Positions 9,055 through 17,418 of a stretch of DNA of 56,697 nt are shown here, piece after piece; positions within the stretch are counted from its first letter, which is position 1, and the number at the start of each line of letters is the position of its first letter. Source of the stretch: Neobacillus kokaensis (GTDB lineage: Bacteria; Bacillota; Bacilli; Bacillales; Cytobacillaceae). A program made the translations under genes and the position numbers. The notes under the pieces are model-generated. The model was not told the origin of the DNA, ran no database searches, and saw only the letters and a program-made list of their open reading frames with translations. The stretch covers positions 1,872-58,568 of the forward strand of contig NZ_BNDS01000029.1 of NCBI RefSeq assembly GCF_014656545.1, read 5' to 3'.

Positions 9055-10449
9055 TTACTTTTCATAAGTGAGTTGTATATATTGTTTTGTTGTTTGATTA
9101 CTGCCTTCAAATGAAGATTTCTTTAATCCTGGAAGCCAAATAATACAATTATCGCCGTTTGTTACTACAGGCCATGTATTTCGATTTTGAAGCGGGATCT
9201 TGTGATCAATAAAAATGTCCTTTAATTTTTTCGACCCCTGCATCCCTTTTAAGGTCATTCGATCGCCTGTTTCTCTAGTACGAATGATAATTGGCCATTG
9301 CATAGTGTCCGCCGCAAACACGGCTGTATCGGGACTATTCCAAAAATCCTCCTCCTGGTTAACCAGACGAAGTTCCATTTGACAGCCATTCGGCAATTTC
9401 ACTTTTCCTGGCCCATTCATGACGAAATAATACGGTTCTGATTCTGTTTTATCTTCATGAATAACAAAAGACAAATCCCCATATGACCTAAGAACCTTTA
9501 AACCGCTGGGAAAGTCCAATCTTCCTGACGGCTTGCCATAATGGATTAAACGTAAAACCTGATCAGTATGTAATGCAGATAGAGCAGATGGATTTTCTTT
9601 GTAAAGATAGTTTAATATTAGTTGAATCCCTCTCCTTTGTAAAGGTAAAGGCATTTTTGAAAACTGCCCGATATCAACTGTCATTTCACACTCTTTTCTT
9701 TTTTTCAATACTTTATTCAATTCTTGGACAGTTAATTCCTGCAGAAACAACTCATCCGTTTGTAATTCCTCGCTAAATCGTTGAAAATGCTCATGAACCT
9801 GCGGATTTTCCGTCTTTAAAAAAGGGAGCACCTGCTGCCGGAATCGATTTCGGCTGTATATATTTTTATTATTACTTGGATCAAGCCTTGGTGTAAGCTG
9901 GTGCCTCCTGCAATAATCCTCAATTTCAGCTTTAGTCACACATAAAAAGGGACGGACAATAGTACCTGATTGAAAGGGACGTGTAAAGGGAATTCCTGTT
10001 CTTGCCATCCCTGTGCTCCCCCTTGTCAGCCGCATAAGAATCGTCTCAATTTGATCATCACCATGGTGTGCTAAAGCTAAGTGTGAGCAATTGTATTTCT
10101 CCATTATCTTTAAATAAAACTCATACCGAACTTCTCGAGCTGCAACCTGCGAACTCATCCCAGTTGTCTCCATAACGTGGGGGACGTTTATCTGCGCCAT
10201 TTCAAAGGGAATCCTGTTTTGTTCACAGAAGTGCTTCACAAACATCGCATCTTCATATGACTCTTCTCCTCTGAACATATGATCAATATGGGCCGTAACA
10301 AGGAAAAGACCCCTTTTTTCACTCTCATTATGCAAATAGTGGAGAAGTGCTAATGAATCAGGTCCTCCTGAGACGCCAACAACCATTCTCTTGTGATCAA
10401 GCTTGAACGAGTGATGATCAAGAAAACACCCAACTTTTGTTTCTAACAT
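9055..10449 (-). CDS. tilS: tRNA(Ile)-lysidine synthase
   Basis: Modifies C34 of the CAU-anticodon isoleucine tRNA to lysidine so that it reads AUA; essential in most bacteria. The PP-loop ATP-binding motif VSGGPDS is at about residues 25-31, followed by the HxxHxxRG-like region (AHIDHMFRGEES) and HHGDDQIETILMRL. C-terminal TilS domains complete 464 residues. It precedes hprT and ftsH as in B. subtilis. Confidence 0.95.
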   Translation of the reverse strand: MLETKVGCFLDHHSFKLDHKRMVVGVSGGPDSLALLHYLHNESEKRGLFLVTAHIDHMFRGEESYEDAMFVKHFCEQNRIPFEMAQINVPHVMETTGMSSQVAAREVRYEFYLKIMEKYNCSHLALAHHGDDQIETILMRLTRGSTGMARTGIPFTRPFQSGTIVRPFLCVTKAEIEDYCRRHQLTPRLDPSNNKNIYSRNRFRQQVLPFLKTENPQVHEHFQRFSEELQTDELFLQELTVQELNKVLKKRKECEMTVDIGQFSKMPLPLQRRGIQLILNYLYKENPSALSALHTDQVLRLIHYGKPSGRLDFPSGLKVLRSYGDLSFVIHEDKTESEPYYFVMNGPGKVKLPNGCQMELRLVNQEEDFWNSPDTAVFAADTMQWPIIIRTRETGDRMTLKGMQGSKKLKDIFIDHKIPLQNRNTWPVVTNGDNCIIWLPGLKKSSFEGSNQTTKQYIQLTYEK

Positions 10450-10603
10450 CGAAAAAACACTCTTCTCTGATATAAGATACCTCTAGTTTACTACTTGCCT
10501 TCCCCCTGTTACAAAATATAGGGTTCCCAACCATAGACAAAACTCTCTTTTAAAAATTTCTATAGCTTTTTATACGATTATTTAATAAAGAAGTTTCATT
10601 TGA

Positions 10604-11614
10604 TTATTGAAGTTTTAAAAAAATATATAAAGCATATAAAAAGGCTACAACCAATGCGATCGTGAAAAATTCCATCCAGCCGCGCTTTTTCTTACTCTTT
10701 CGATAGCGCTGCCTTGTCAGCGGCTGAGATTGATGAGCATTCTGCACTTTCTTAGAGTTAGTCTTGGTACCAGTGGTGTTTCCTTTTGTATGGACTGCCC
10801 CTTTGTCGTCGCTCATACAATCCAACAAGTCTGATCTCATTTGCCCGGCACTACTATAATACCCTTGAAGTGCTTTTATGATGACCGATTCATACTGCTG
10901 CAATTCCGGGCGGGCCCGTATGGCCTCTTTTAGCTGGGCAATTCCACTGGTAGTTTTATTAAATCGTTTTGGGTAGGCAGAATTAATCATGATCATCGCC
11001 ACCGCAAACAGATCATATGATGCCTCCGCTTTTCTTGAGCCGAGCCCCCAATAGCCCCGGTCATAAAACTCCGTAAACTCTTTAATGGCCCGCCCTTGAA
11101 TTGTCGTTCCTCCAACATCAATACATCTTATTTTTGGGGGCGGCCCGGAAATGATTAAATTTTCCGGCTTTAAGTCACCAAAGACCCAGCCATTTTCGTG
11201 AAGTCTCGCTAAATCATTTAAAAGCTGCAGAAATAAAACCGGCATCCATGCCTTCCCTTTTTGCTGTAAAAAGGAAAGCAGGTCAGGGCCGTGAATATAT
11301 TCCATCACATAAAAGGACAAGGGACCTCGGCTTGTTTGCCAGTCATCCACATCAAGCAAAGAAGGTCCAAGGGATCCTGACCCCTGGACCTTTGCAAAGG
11401 ATTTCAACACATTTACCTCAGAGGTGATCGTCATACCGTTGTCGCTGATTTTTAATGCGACCTGCCTATCATTATGTCTAGCAAGGTAGACCACTCCGTT
11501 TGCGCCAAACCCCAGCTCCTTCATAATCATATATTTATTTGAATGCCATTTACCTGTAATTCTTGTCCCGGGATTAACTTTACACTGACTCTTCAAAGTA
11601 TGATTCATCATCAT
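10604..11614 (-). CDS. yabT: Serine/threonine protein kinase YabT
   Basis: Hanks-type kinase with a C-terminal membrane anchor and no extracellular domain. Glycine loop GFGANG (35-40), ATP lysine K55 (VALKIS), catalytic GDLKPENL with D147, and a metal-binding motif reading DVGG (166-169) instead of DFG. A basic linker (about 280-310) precedes one transmembrane segment (about 313-333). B. subtilis YabT is a forespore-associated kinase stimulated by DNA, and the basic linker would fit DNA contact. The start overlaps the 3' end of yabS by 35 nt. Confidence 0.9.
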   Translation of the reverse strand: MMMNHTLKSQCKVNPGTRITGKWHSNKYMIMKELGFGANGVVYLARHNDRQVALKISDNGMTITSEVNVLKSFAKVQGSGSLGPSLLDVDDWQTSRGPLSFYVMEYIHGPDLLSFLQQKGKAWMPVLFLQLLNDLARLHENGWVFGDLKPENLIISGPPPKIRCIDVGGTTIQGRAIKEFTEFYDRGYWGLGSRKAEASYDLFAVAMIMINSAYPKRFNKTTSGIAQLKEAIRARPELQQYESVIIKALQGYYSSAGQMRSDLLDCMSDDKGAVHTKGNTTGTKTNSKKVQNAHQSQPLTRQRYRKSKKKRGWMEFFTIALVVAFLYALYIFLKLQ

Positions 11615-12317
11615 TTGAAAGCAGGCTCCTTAATGAACGTTTTTCCTCAAATGAGGTTAGAGCCGCCCGTAACGCCGGCCCTGTAGGGGTAATTCCTCCT
11701 GTAGACAGCTGGGAAAAGATGCTGGTCAAACTTTGCAGCTTAGGTGTCCAATCAAGCAATTTTTCGACATTATTCTTTTTCCCGGGAAATACAAAAACAG
11801 AGAAGTGATTATTTCCAGTTCTTGCTGTCAGGCTTAGGGAAAGGTCTAACAGTGCTTCTTTGACTGTTTCTAGCTTATGCTTCATACTTGCGCTTGTATC
11901 GACAAGAATCAACACCTCTAAATCGACAGTTTCTCCTAACTCATCAACAACCTCCATAACTTCTCCGCGTTTTTCTGGCGGGAGGTCTTCCATTGTCTGA
12001 GAACGACCTAAGATTTGCTGCAGTTCGCGGTTCACGACACCTTGAATGGTTTGGTTCATTGCTTTCCTTGTGACCATCTGCACGGTTTGCGAAAGCTGTT
12101 TGGCGTAGACAATTTGGCTAACCCCTCCTCCTGAAAGGGCAATGCCTTCAATTTCTGTCATTCCCTTTTCATCAATAACATCATGCTCCATAACACCAAT
12201 CACATTAACCGTAATGCCCTGCTCCTTGGCAAGTGCTGCCATGGCAATCGGGTCTTCACCTTGATTGGAACAGCCATCTGTGATCAACAGAATTTGGCGG
12301 ATTTTCCCTGTATACAT
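11580..12317 (-). CDS. yabS: von Willebrand A-domain protein YabS
   Basis: Cytosolic 245-residue protein with a vWA-like fold in two parts: ILLITDGCSNQGEDP near the N-terminus and LILVDTSASM, a DxSxS metal-site motif, at about residues 133-142. The TGGITPTGPALRAAL stretch continues the metal site. It is paired with the kinase gene yabT (overlapping), suggesting a scaffold or substrate role for the kinase in sporulation; that is inference from the pairing. Good GGAGGG site before the ATG. Confidence 0.88.
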   Translation of the reverse strand: MYTGKIRQILLITDGCSNQGEDPIAMAALAKEQGITVNVIGVMEHDVIDEKGMTEIEGIALSGGGVSQIVYAKQLSQTVQMVTRKAMNQTIQGVVNRELQQILGRSQTMEDLPPEKRGEVMEVVDELGETVDLEVLILVDTSASMKHKLETVKEALLDLSLSLTARTGNNHFSVFVFPGKKNNVEKLLDWTPKLQSLTSIFSQLSTGGITPTGPALRAALTSFEEKRSLRSLLSNDDESYFEESV

Positions 12318-12411
12318 AAACCTTCTCCCTCCACAACGTGTATTGGTACCATTTTCGACGTTGTCAGAGAGTTTTATACATATAATAATAAGTACTGGAT
12401 AAACTAGTCAG

Positions 12412-14886
12412 TTACGCCTGACGCTTTAGTTTTGGGACAGGGATAGAAGCCCATTTCGGGGTGTTATGCCTAATTTTAGCCACAGCAACTGTCATATCAT
12501 CATCAATCATATCGGACCTGGAGCGAATGACCTCCTCTAAAATTAGATCAGCCACTTCTTGAGGGTCGTCTGTTTCTAGCTCTAAAAGCTTACGTTTCAT
12601 CCATAGATCATAATTTTCCACGTGCTTCGGTCCCTCAAACACGCCATCACTCATCATAATTAATAAATCGCCTGCTTTCAGCTGCTCGCTGACAACATCA
12701 ACTTCGAACTCCTGAAGAATTCCCATTGGCAAATTGCTGGCTTGAATCTTAATAATTTTTTGCCCCCGCTTGATAAAGCTCGGAGTTGAGCCAATTTTCA
12801 GGAATTTTGCCGCAGCATTTTTTAAATCAATCATCGCAAGGTCAAGTGTAGAGAATATTTCATCTGTTGTCCTGAGCGATAGGATTGAATTAACGGATTT
12901 AATAGCCACCTTTTCTTCAATTCCTGATTGCAGGATTTTTTGCAGAAGCTCGAGCGTTTCCTTACTTTCATAATGAGCGCGCTCGCCATTTCCCATGCCA
13001 TCGCTGATTGCGAGTGCAATTTTGCCAAGCCCTAATTCAATTGTCGAGTAACTGTCACCAGAAATCAGGCCGCCATCCTTTGCCGCGTGGGCAAAGCCTG
13101 TTTCGACAGTAAAGGCTTTAGATGACCTAAAGTTAGTATGGCAGAAACCGCCAGAGTGGCTGGCACATTCCTCCCTTTTCACAACAATCGATTCACCAAG
13201 AATATCAGTCAGCATCGGAGCAATTAACTTTTCACATTCCCCATGACCGTGGCAAAACGGCACGGCCATTTCAATATCAATATTTCCCGGTTCCAGGCTA
13301 TAGATCTCCACCTGTTCGATATGAATCCCAAACCCTTGAATCGCCTCCATAATTTGTTCTTCCTGCTTATAATAGTTTTCTCTTTCCCGCTGAATTTCTT
13401 TTGAAAAGTTTTCCATTACCTCGGAAACACCTAATAATTGTTCAGCAACCAATTTTCGGCTTTCCTGAACTTTTTTCTTTAGTTTTTTACTGGCTTGGAA
13501 AAAGGTTAGCTCCTGCCCAATCGTTTCATATACTTTTTTCGGACGGGAACAAATCTTTTCCCATTCCCTAGACACCCGAAGTGAAATATTTCCGTCATTT
13601 TGGTCCATTTCATGAATAACATGTTCCATTGCCGCATAGGTAGTACTAAAGTTCCTTGCCCAGCACTGCTCCTTTTTAAAACAGCTTTGACATGATTTTG
13701 CTGTTACATTGCTCATAAAATAATCCAATTCTCTTTCACTTTCTTCTTCCTCTGAAATAAGGTCCATTTGTGAAAAGCTTTTTGACAAGGCATCAAAGAC
13801 ACTGGAAAACTGCGACACCCGCTGTGCCGTCACATCTCGCATTTTTCGCATATACTTCTGCTGCTCAGCTGTATATTCGGGTGTACCGGGAATATATTTT
13901 GCCAATCTTGACGTTAAGCCTCGCGGTGTTAAAAGAAATAACACAATGGCAGCACCGGTTTCCATCAGCATCAGCTTTAATGAACCGCCGCCTTCTCCAT
14001 ACATGCCGATTAAAAGGGTAGCAACTAATAAACCAAAGGAAACGCCAATTTTTTTCCCTTCTTTTAATAATCCTCCTAGTACACCTGAAAAGGCTAATAA
14101 ACTCATATGATAGAAACTTGATACACTCGCAAGCGTAAAAATCAGCCCGGTCACAACCCCTACTGTTGAACCCACTGTCGCTCCGGCAATGAACGAAAAG
14201 ACCATCACTAAGTAGCGCGCCATAATATGTTCAATTGACATGTCATAGAGCTTCCAGCCAATCGTTCCCGTCATGATGGAAGCAAGCATAATAATTAAGC
14301 AGACAATTTCTTCTGTTTTTAATAATTGCCGCCGTTTATATAAAGTTAATAACGGGATACTCTGTAAAAAAATCAGCGTTAAAATAAATGCAAGGCATGC
14401 TTGTACACCGATCATCATTCCATCATATATCGTTAATTGAGTGGATAAGATAAAGGACTCAGCTAATTTTCCAAGCCCCAGGATACCAGCAGCATAAAAA
14501 GGAAGAGCCTTCATTTCATTTACAAGCCATTTTTGACTAATTCGAAAGATGATCAAAAATAAAACGGTGATGATGAAGGTAAAGGCGGCGTTTGCCAACG
14601 AAAGCGTAGCTGCACCGGCAATTAGTCCGATAAGAGCAAGCGGTGCCCGGTCCTTTTTGATTAAATAAACAGATGCAAAAAAAGGCAGACTAAAGGGGGT
14701 CAGCTTTGCTAGAATTAAAGCGCGCCCAAGCAAAAAGCCAACAATTAACAGAAGGAAGCCTTTTCTTATAAAAAAGGATTCTACCGCTAATTGAAATTTC
14801 CTCATTATGTTCTGAAAATCCAATTTTGCTGGATGGAGGTTTACTTCTCCGACCGGTTCTACTATTCCTCGTTCTACCTTTTCCAT
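12412..14886 (-). CDS. spoIIE: Stage II sporulation protein E (PP2C phosphatase)
   Basis: Polar septum-associated serine phosphatase that dephosphorylates SpoIIAA and so activates sigma-F in the forespore. About ten membrane segments occupy roughly residues 40-330, then a central FtsZ-interacting and regulatory region (330-590). The PP2C domain follows (about 595-810) with LAISDGMGNGERA and LLIMMSDGVFEG holding the metal-binding aspartates. At 824 residues it is full length. It lies between yabR and yabS as in B. subtilis and has its own promoter. Confidence 0.96.
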   Translation of the reverse strand: MEKVERGIVEPVGEVNLHPAKLDFQNIMRKFQLAVESFFIRKGFLLLIVGFLLGRALILAKLTPFSLPFFASVYLIKKDRAPLALIGLIAGAATLSLANAAFTFIITVLFLIIFRISQKWLVNEMKALPFYAAGILGLGKLAESFILSTQLTIYDGMMIGVQACLAFILTLIFLQSIPLLTLYKRRQLLKTEEIVCLIIMLASIMTGTIGWKLYDMSIEHIMARYLVMVFSFIAGATVGSTVGVVTGLIFTLASVSSFYHMSLLAFSGVLGGLLKEGKKIGVSFGLLVATLLIGMYGEGGGSLKLMLMETGAAIVLFLLTPRGLTSRLAKYIPGTPEYTAEQQKYMRKMRDVTAQRVSQFSSVFDALSKSFSQMDLISEEEESERELDYFMSNVTAKSCQSCFKKEQCWARNFSTTYAAMEHVIHEMDQNDGNISLRVSREWEKICSRPKKVYETIGQELTFFQASKKLKKKVQESRKLVAEQLLGVSEVMENFSKEIQRERENYYKQEEQIMEAIQGFGIHIEQVEIYSLEPGNIDIEMAVPFCHGHGECEKLIAPMLTDILGESIVVKREECASHSGGFCHTNFRSSKAFTVETGFAHAAKDGGLISGDSYSTIELGLGKIALAISDGMGNGERAHYESKETLELLQKILQSGIEEKVAIKSVNSILSLRTTDEIFSTLDLAMIDLKNAAAKFLKIGSTPSFIKRGQKIIKIQASNLPMGILQEFEVDVVSEQLKAGDLLIMMSDGVFEGPKHVENYDLWMKRKLLELETDDPQEVADLILEEVIRSRSDMIDDDMTVAVAKIRHNTPKWASIPVPKLKRQA

Positions 14887-14921
14887 GGAACCACTCCCTT
14901 ACTATTTTCTAGTTGTCCTCT

Positions 14922-14987
14922 ATTATAAGTTTGCTAGATTTAAAAGTTTGTCAAATCAGTGAACCAGATTCCATAATTCGTTCGACT
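14922..14987 (-). promoter_or_regulatory. spoIIE promoter: consensus boxes 21 nt apart, with Spo0A box
   Basis: Minus-strand TTGACA (14954-14949) and TATAAT (14927-14922) are perfect sigma-A boxes but lie 21 nt apart. This is the hallmark of the Spo0A-activated spoIIE promoter of B. subtilis. About 27 nt upstream is AGTCGAA (14987-14981), six of seven positions of the 0A box TGTCGAA, followed by another partial box. So Spo0A~P activation is probably conserved. Confidence 0.85.
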
Positions 14988-15066
14988 GTTTCTACTAAAT
15001 TCATCCAAATAATCACTTCTAACACGATTTAGATGTCGTTATTTAGAGTATTTTATAAATGGATAT

Positions 15067-15100
15067 CAGGAGCCATGTGAATAATTTCACATGGCTCCTG
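15067..15100. repeat. Perfect 15-bp-stem hairpin upstream of spoIIE
   Basis: CAGGAGCCATGTGAA pairs perfectly with its downstream complement around a TAAT loop. On the plus strand it is followed by ACACCTTTTT, on the minus strand by no U-run. It lies between the yabR terminator and the spoIIE promoter region, where B. subtilis has two tRNA genes; no tRNA is seen here. It could be a bidirectional insulator or a dispersed-repeat stem. Confidence 0.7.
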
Positions 15101-15112
15101 ACACCTTTTTAC

Positions 15113-15148
15113 ACAAAACAAAAAGACAAGTCACAAGTGACCTGTCTT
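15113..15148 (-). terminator. Terminator after yabR
   Basis: 12-bp stem AAGACAGGTCAC/GTGACTTGTCTT with one G-U pair (15123-15148), then TTTGTTTTG on the minus strand. Confidence 0.85.
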
Positions 15149-15185
15149 ATAAATTCTGCTGTATTTGATAAAAGTTAGCAGCAAG

Positions 15186-15614
15186 TTAGCCTCGTCTAGC
15201 CCCTCTTCCGCCGCGCTTAGACTCTGTATTTCGCTTTAAGGAAGAGAGACGATCCTCACTGTCCTTTAAAAAGCGCGCCATTTTTGATTCAAATGTTTCT
15301 GTTCTGTTGCCACCGCGATCGTTTGCTTTACCTTGACGAGGACGTTGCGAGTGGGAATGCCTTCTTTCAGGCTCTGGTCTATCCTTTGCCTTTTTAATGG
15401 ATAACCCAATTTTTCCATCCTTTTCAACATTAAGGACTTTTACCTCAACTTGGTCACCAACTTTTAAGTGTTCGTTGATGTCTTTTACATAATTGTCAGC
15501 AACCTCACTGATGTGTACAAGACCTGTTGATCCATCCGGCAGCTCCACAAACGCTCCGAAATTCGTAATCCCTGTTACCTTTCCCTGTAACTTGCTGCCT
15601 ACTTCGATTGACAT
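15186..15614 (-). CDS. yabR: S1 RNA-binding domain protein YabR
   Basis: One S1/OB-fold domain fills residues 1-72 (VGSKLQGKVTGITNFGAFVEL, VHISEVADNYV). A basic, arginine-, serine- and glycine-rich tail (about 75-142, ending GGRGARRG) is probably disordered and RNA-binding. This is the general-stress-protein-13-like family next to divIC and spoIIE in Bacillus. An RNA or ribosome role is expected; the specific function is not known to me. GGAGG precedes the ATG. Confidence 0.85.
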   Translation of the reverse strand: MSIEVGSKLQGKVTGITNFGAFVELPDGSTGLVHISEVADNYVKDINEHLKVGDQVEVKVLNVEKDGKIGLSIKKAKDRPEPERRHSHSQRPRQGKANDRGGNRTETFESKMARFLKDSEDRLSSLKRNTESKRGGRGARRG

Positions 15615-15709
15615 AAAAAAAATGTTCCTCCTTAAAAAATTAAAAAATCATACTTACTTTATATTATACAGAAAGGAAAAATTAAGTGTCAATATAACTA
15701 TAGATTGGT

Positions 15710-16093
15710 TCATTTTCCCTTATCTCCATCCGGAATATTAAAGATAATTTCGTTCTTCTTTGAAAAAAAGTATTCTTTCCTTGCCAGCTTGGCAATATAC
15801 TCCTTATCATTAAGTTTCACGATTTCTTCCTTCAATACTTTTTCCTGCTTTTTTAACTCAGAAAACTCCTGATTTAGTTTCTTCTGTTGTGCCGCACTAG
15901 CTTCTAACTTCGTGGATTGGGTCATAAGACTGGAAATCATGAAATAAGAAATGATACATGCGAGAACAAAAAACAATGAAAGCCGTCTAATTAACAGCTT
16001 TCTTTTCCTAGCTGAGGCAATTTCTGCATACTCCTGCTGCTTCACATAGGTTGTCTGTATTTTAGATACATTTTTTTGTCTTTCCGAACCCAT
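15710..16093 (-). CDS. divIC: Septum formation initiator / cell-division protein DivIC
   Basis: Single-pass membrane protein of the divisome: a basic cytoplasmic N-terminus, a membrane segment at about residues 37-57, and an extracellular coiled coil (about 60-100, rich in K, E and L). It acts with FtsL and DivIB. The 127 residues and the position after yabQ match B. subtilis DivIC. Confidence 0.93.
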   Translation of the reverse strand: MGSERQKNVSKIQTTYVKQQEYAEIASARKRKLLIRRLSLFFVLACIISYFMISSLMTQSTKLEASAAQQKKLNQEFSELKKQEKVLKEEIVKLNDKEYIAKLARKEYFFSKKNEIIFNIPDGDKGK

Positions 16094-16114
16094 CTTTTGT
16101 ACCCTTACCCTTTC

Positions 16115-16747
16115 TTACTCTTTTCTCTTTTTCCACTTATTCAGCCACTTAGTAAAGAAATTCGTTATTTTCTTGAAATTTCCTGCTATTCTATTATATA
16201 ACTTCTCGACTGATTTTTTAAGACCTTTCGGCAAAAGTCTCCAAAATATCCATAAGATCTTTTTTACTATCCCGAGAATGATATTTAAAATAAATTGTAA
16301 AACCTTTAATATAAGCTTGACAAGAGTCCAAAGCCCCCTGCCAAGTGCCACAAAAATGACTGTAATAAGTTGAACTAAACCTACTATCGGTTTGAAAATC
16401 AGCAGGTGGAGGGTTTTTTTGATAAATCGATAAATGGAAATAACCGTTTGAATCAGAAATTCCAGCAAACGGAGATACATACCCTTTAACAAACTTTGAT
16501 AAGCAGCAAATCCGCATAAGAGGGCAAGGAAAATATAAAACCTGATTTCCCCTTTATTGACAAGAAATAATGTATAAAAAATGATTAAAGCTTGGATCAC
16601 CCAAAATAATATATCATTTAAAAATACAATCCATTGCTTCCTCTTTGGGCGCTTTAAAAAGCGCTGATACGTATCAAACATGGCGCCAAATAACGACCCC
16701 ATGCCGATCATCGAAAGCATTGTAACAAATTGCGTGGAGAGTGTCAT
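16115..16747 (-). CDS. yabQ: Spore cortex biosynthesis membrane protein YabQ
   Basis: Membrane protein needed for spore cortex formation in B. subtilis, made in the mother cell. The N-terminal 100 residues hold about four membrane segments (TQFVTMLSMIGMGSLFGAMF; WIVFLNDILFWVIQALIIFY; FYIFLALLCGFAAY). The second half is a long basic hydrophobic stretch ending in a lysine-rich tail (about 170-210). It overlaps yabP by 4 nt, so the pair is translationally coupled. Confidence 0.92.
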   Translation of the reverse strand: MTLSTQFVTMLSMIGMGSLFGAMFDTYQRFLKRPKRKQWIVFLNDILFWVIQALIIFYTLFLVNKGEIRFYIFLALLCGFAAYQSLLKGMYLRLLEFLIQTVISIYRFIKKTLHLLIFKPIVGLVQLITVIFVALGRGLWTLVKLILKVLQFILNIILGIVKKILWIFWRLLPKGLKKSVEKLYNRIAGNFKKITNFFTKWLNKWKKRKE

Positions 16748-17046
16748 CGGAATAACTTGCTAAAGAATCCCTTAGCTTTCTCCCCATGTTGCTCATCTAG
16801 ATAAACCAAGTCATAAATTTTCCCTTTAATCGAAACAATTCCTTTTTCGACATCTAAATTCTTCATTTGCAAATTTTGCCCTTTAATTGCTAAAAAGCCC
16901 ATTACGGTTTCCAATAAAAACTCTTCATTATCAAAGCTCTCTACCTGTTTAACACCTGTAATATCTAAAAGCTTTCTTCCCCTCATAATCACATCATGGT
17001 CCGGAATACTGCCTTTAGATGTGCTCGGTTCATAATATTGGCTCAT
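16744..17046 (-). CDS. yabP: Sporulation protein YabP
   Basis: A 100-residue YabP-family protein (ITGVKQVESFDNEEFLLET...GFLAIKGQNL...). YabP is a mother-cell sporulation protein that acts with YabQ. No signal peptide or membrane segment is seen. The upstream gap (17047-17120) is AT-rich and has a GTACAAAT that vaguely resembles a sigma-E -10; I would not call a promoter on that. Overlaps yabQ by 4 nt. Confidence 0.92.
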   Translation of the reverse strand: MSQYYEPSTSKGSIPDHDVIMRGRKLLDITGVKQVESFDNEEFLLETVMGFLAIKGQNLQMKNLDVEKGIVSIKGKIYDLVYLDEQHGEKAKGFFSKLFR

Positions 17047-17120
17047 TTTTCATCCCTCACAATCATTTGTACAACCATTCTGTACATTTTTATGTGAAAA
17101 ATGAAAAATTAGAACTTGGA

Positions 17121-17399
17121 TTACTCGCTTAGGTTGTCTACAGAACTAATCCTCTCTTCATTTAAAACCGTATACATGTCAGCCGCTTCATCTTTACGGG
17201 TTGTTTCCTGAATCCGCTCAATTCTTACAGTTACTTTTCGCTGACCAAGCCTTAATGTCAATTCATCGCCAACCTTAACCGTTGAACTGGCCTTAGCCTC
17301 TTTACCATTAATCTCAATTCTACCTTGGTCGGACACTTCTTTGGCCAATGTCCTGCGTTTGATTAATCTTGATACTTTTAAAAACTTATCCAATCGCAT
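17121..17399 (-). CDS. rqcP: S4-domain ribosome quality-control protein RqcP (YabO)
   Basis: A 92-residue Hsp15-like S4 RNA-binding protein: MRLDKFLKVSRLIKRRTLA opens the S4 domain and GRIEINGKEA is the beta-turn. In B. subtilis RqcP (formerly YabO) binds the 50S subunit with RqcH and supports alanine tailing of stalled chains. It follows mazG by 19 nt in the same cluster order. Confidence 0.93.
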   Translation of the reverse strand: MRLDKFLKVSRLIKRRTLAKEVSDQGRIEINGKEAKASSTVKVGDELTLRLGQRKVTVRIERIQETTRKDEAADMYTVLNEERISSVDNLSE

Positions 17400-17418
17400 T
17401 CCCGTACAGCTCCTTCAT

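Noticed and set aside
14887..15185. tRNA genes upstream of spoIIE, as in B. subtilis
   Set aside because: No T-loop GTTCGANTC-type sequence with paired acceptor stem is seen on either strand.
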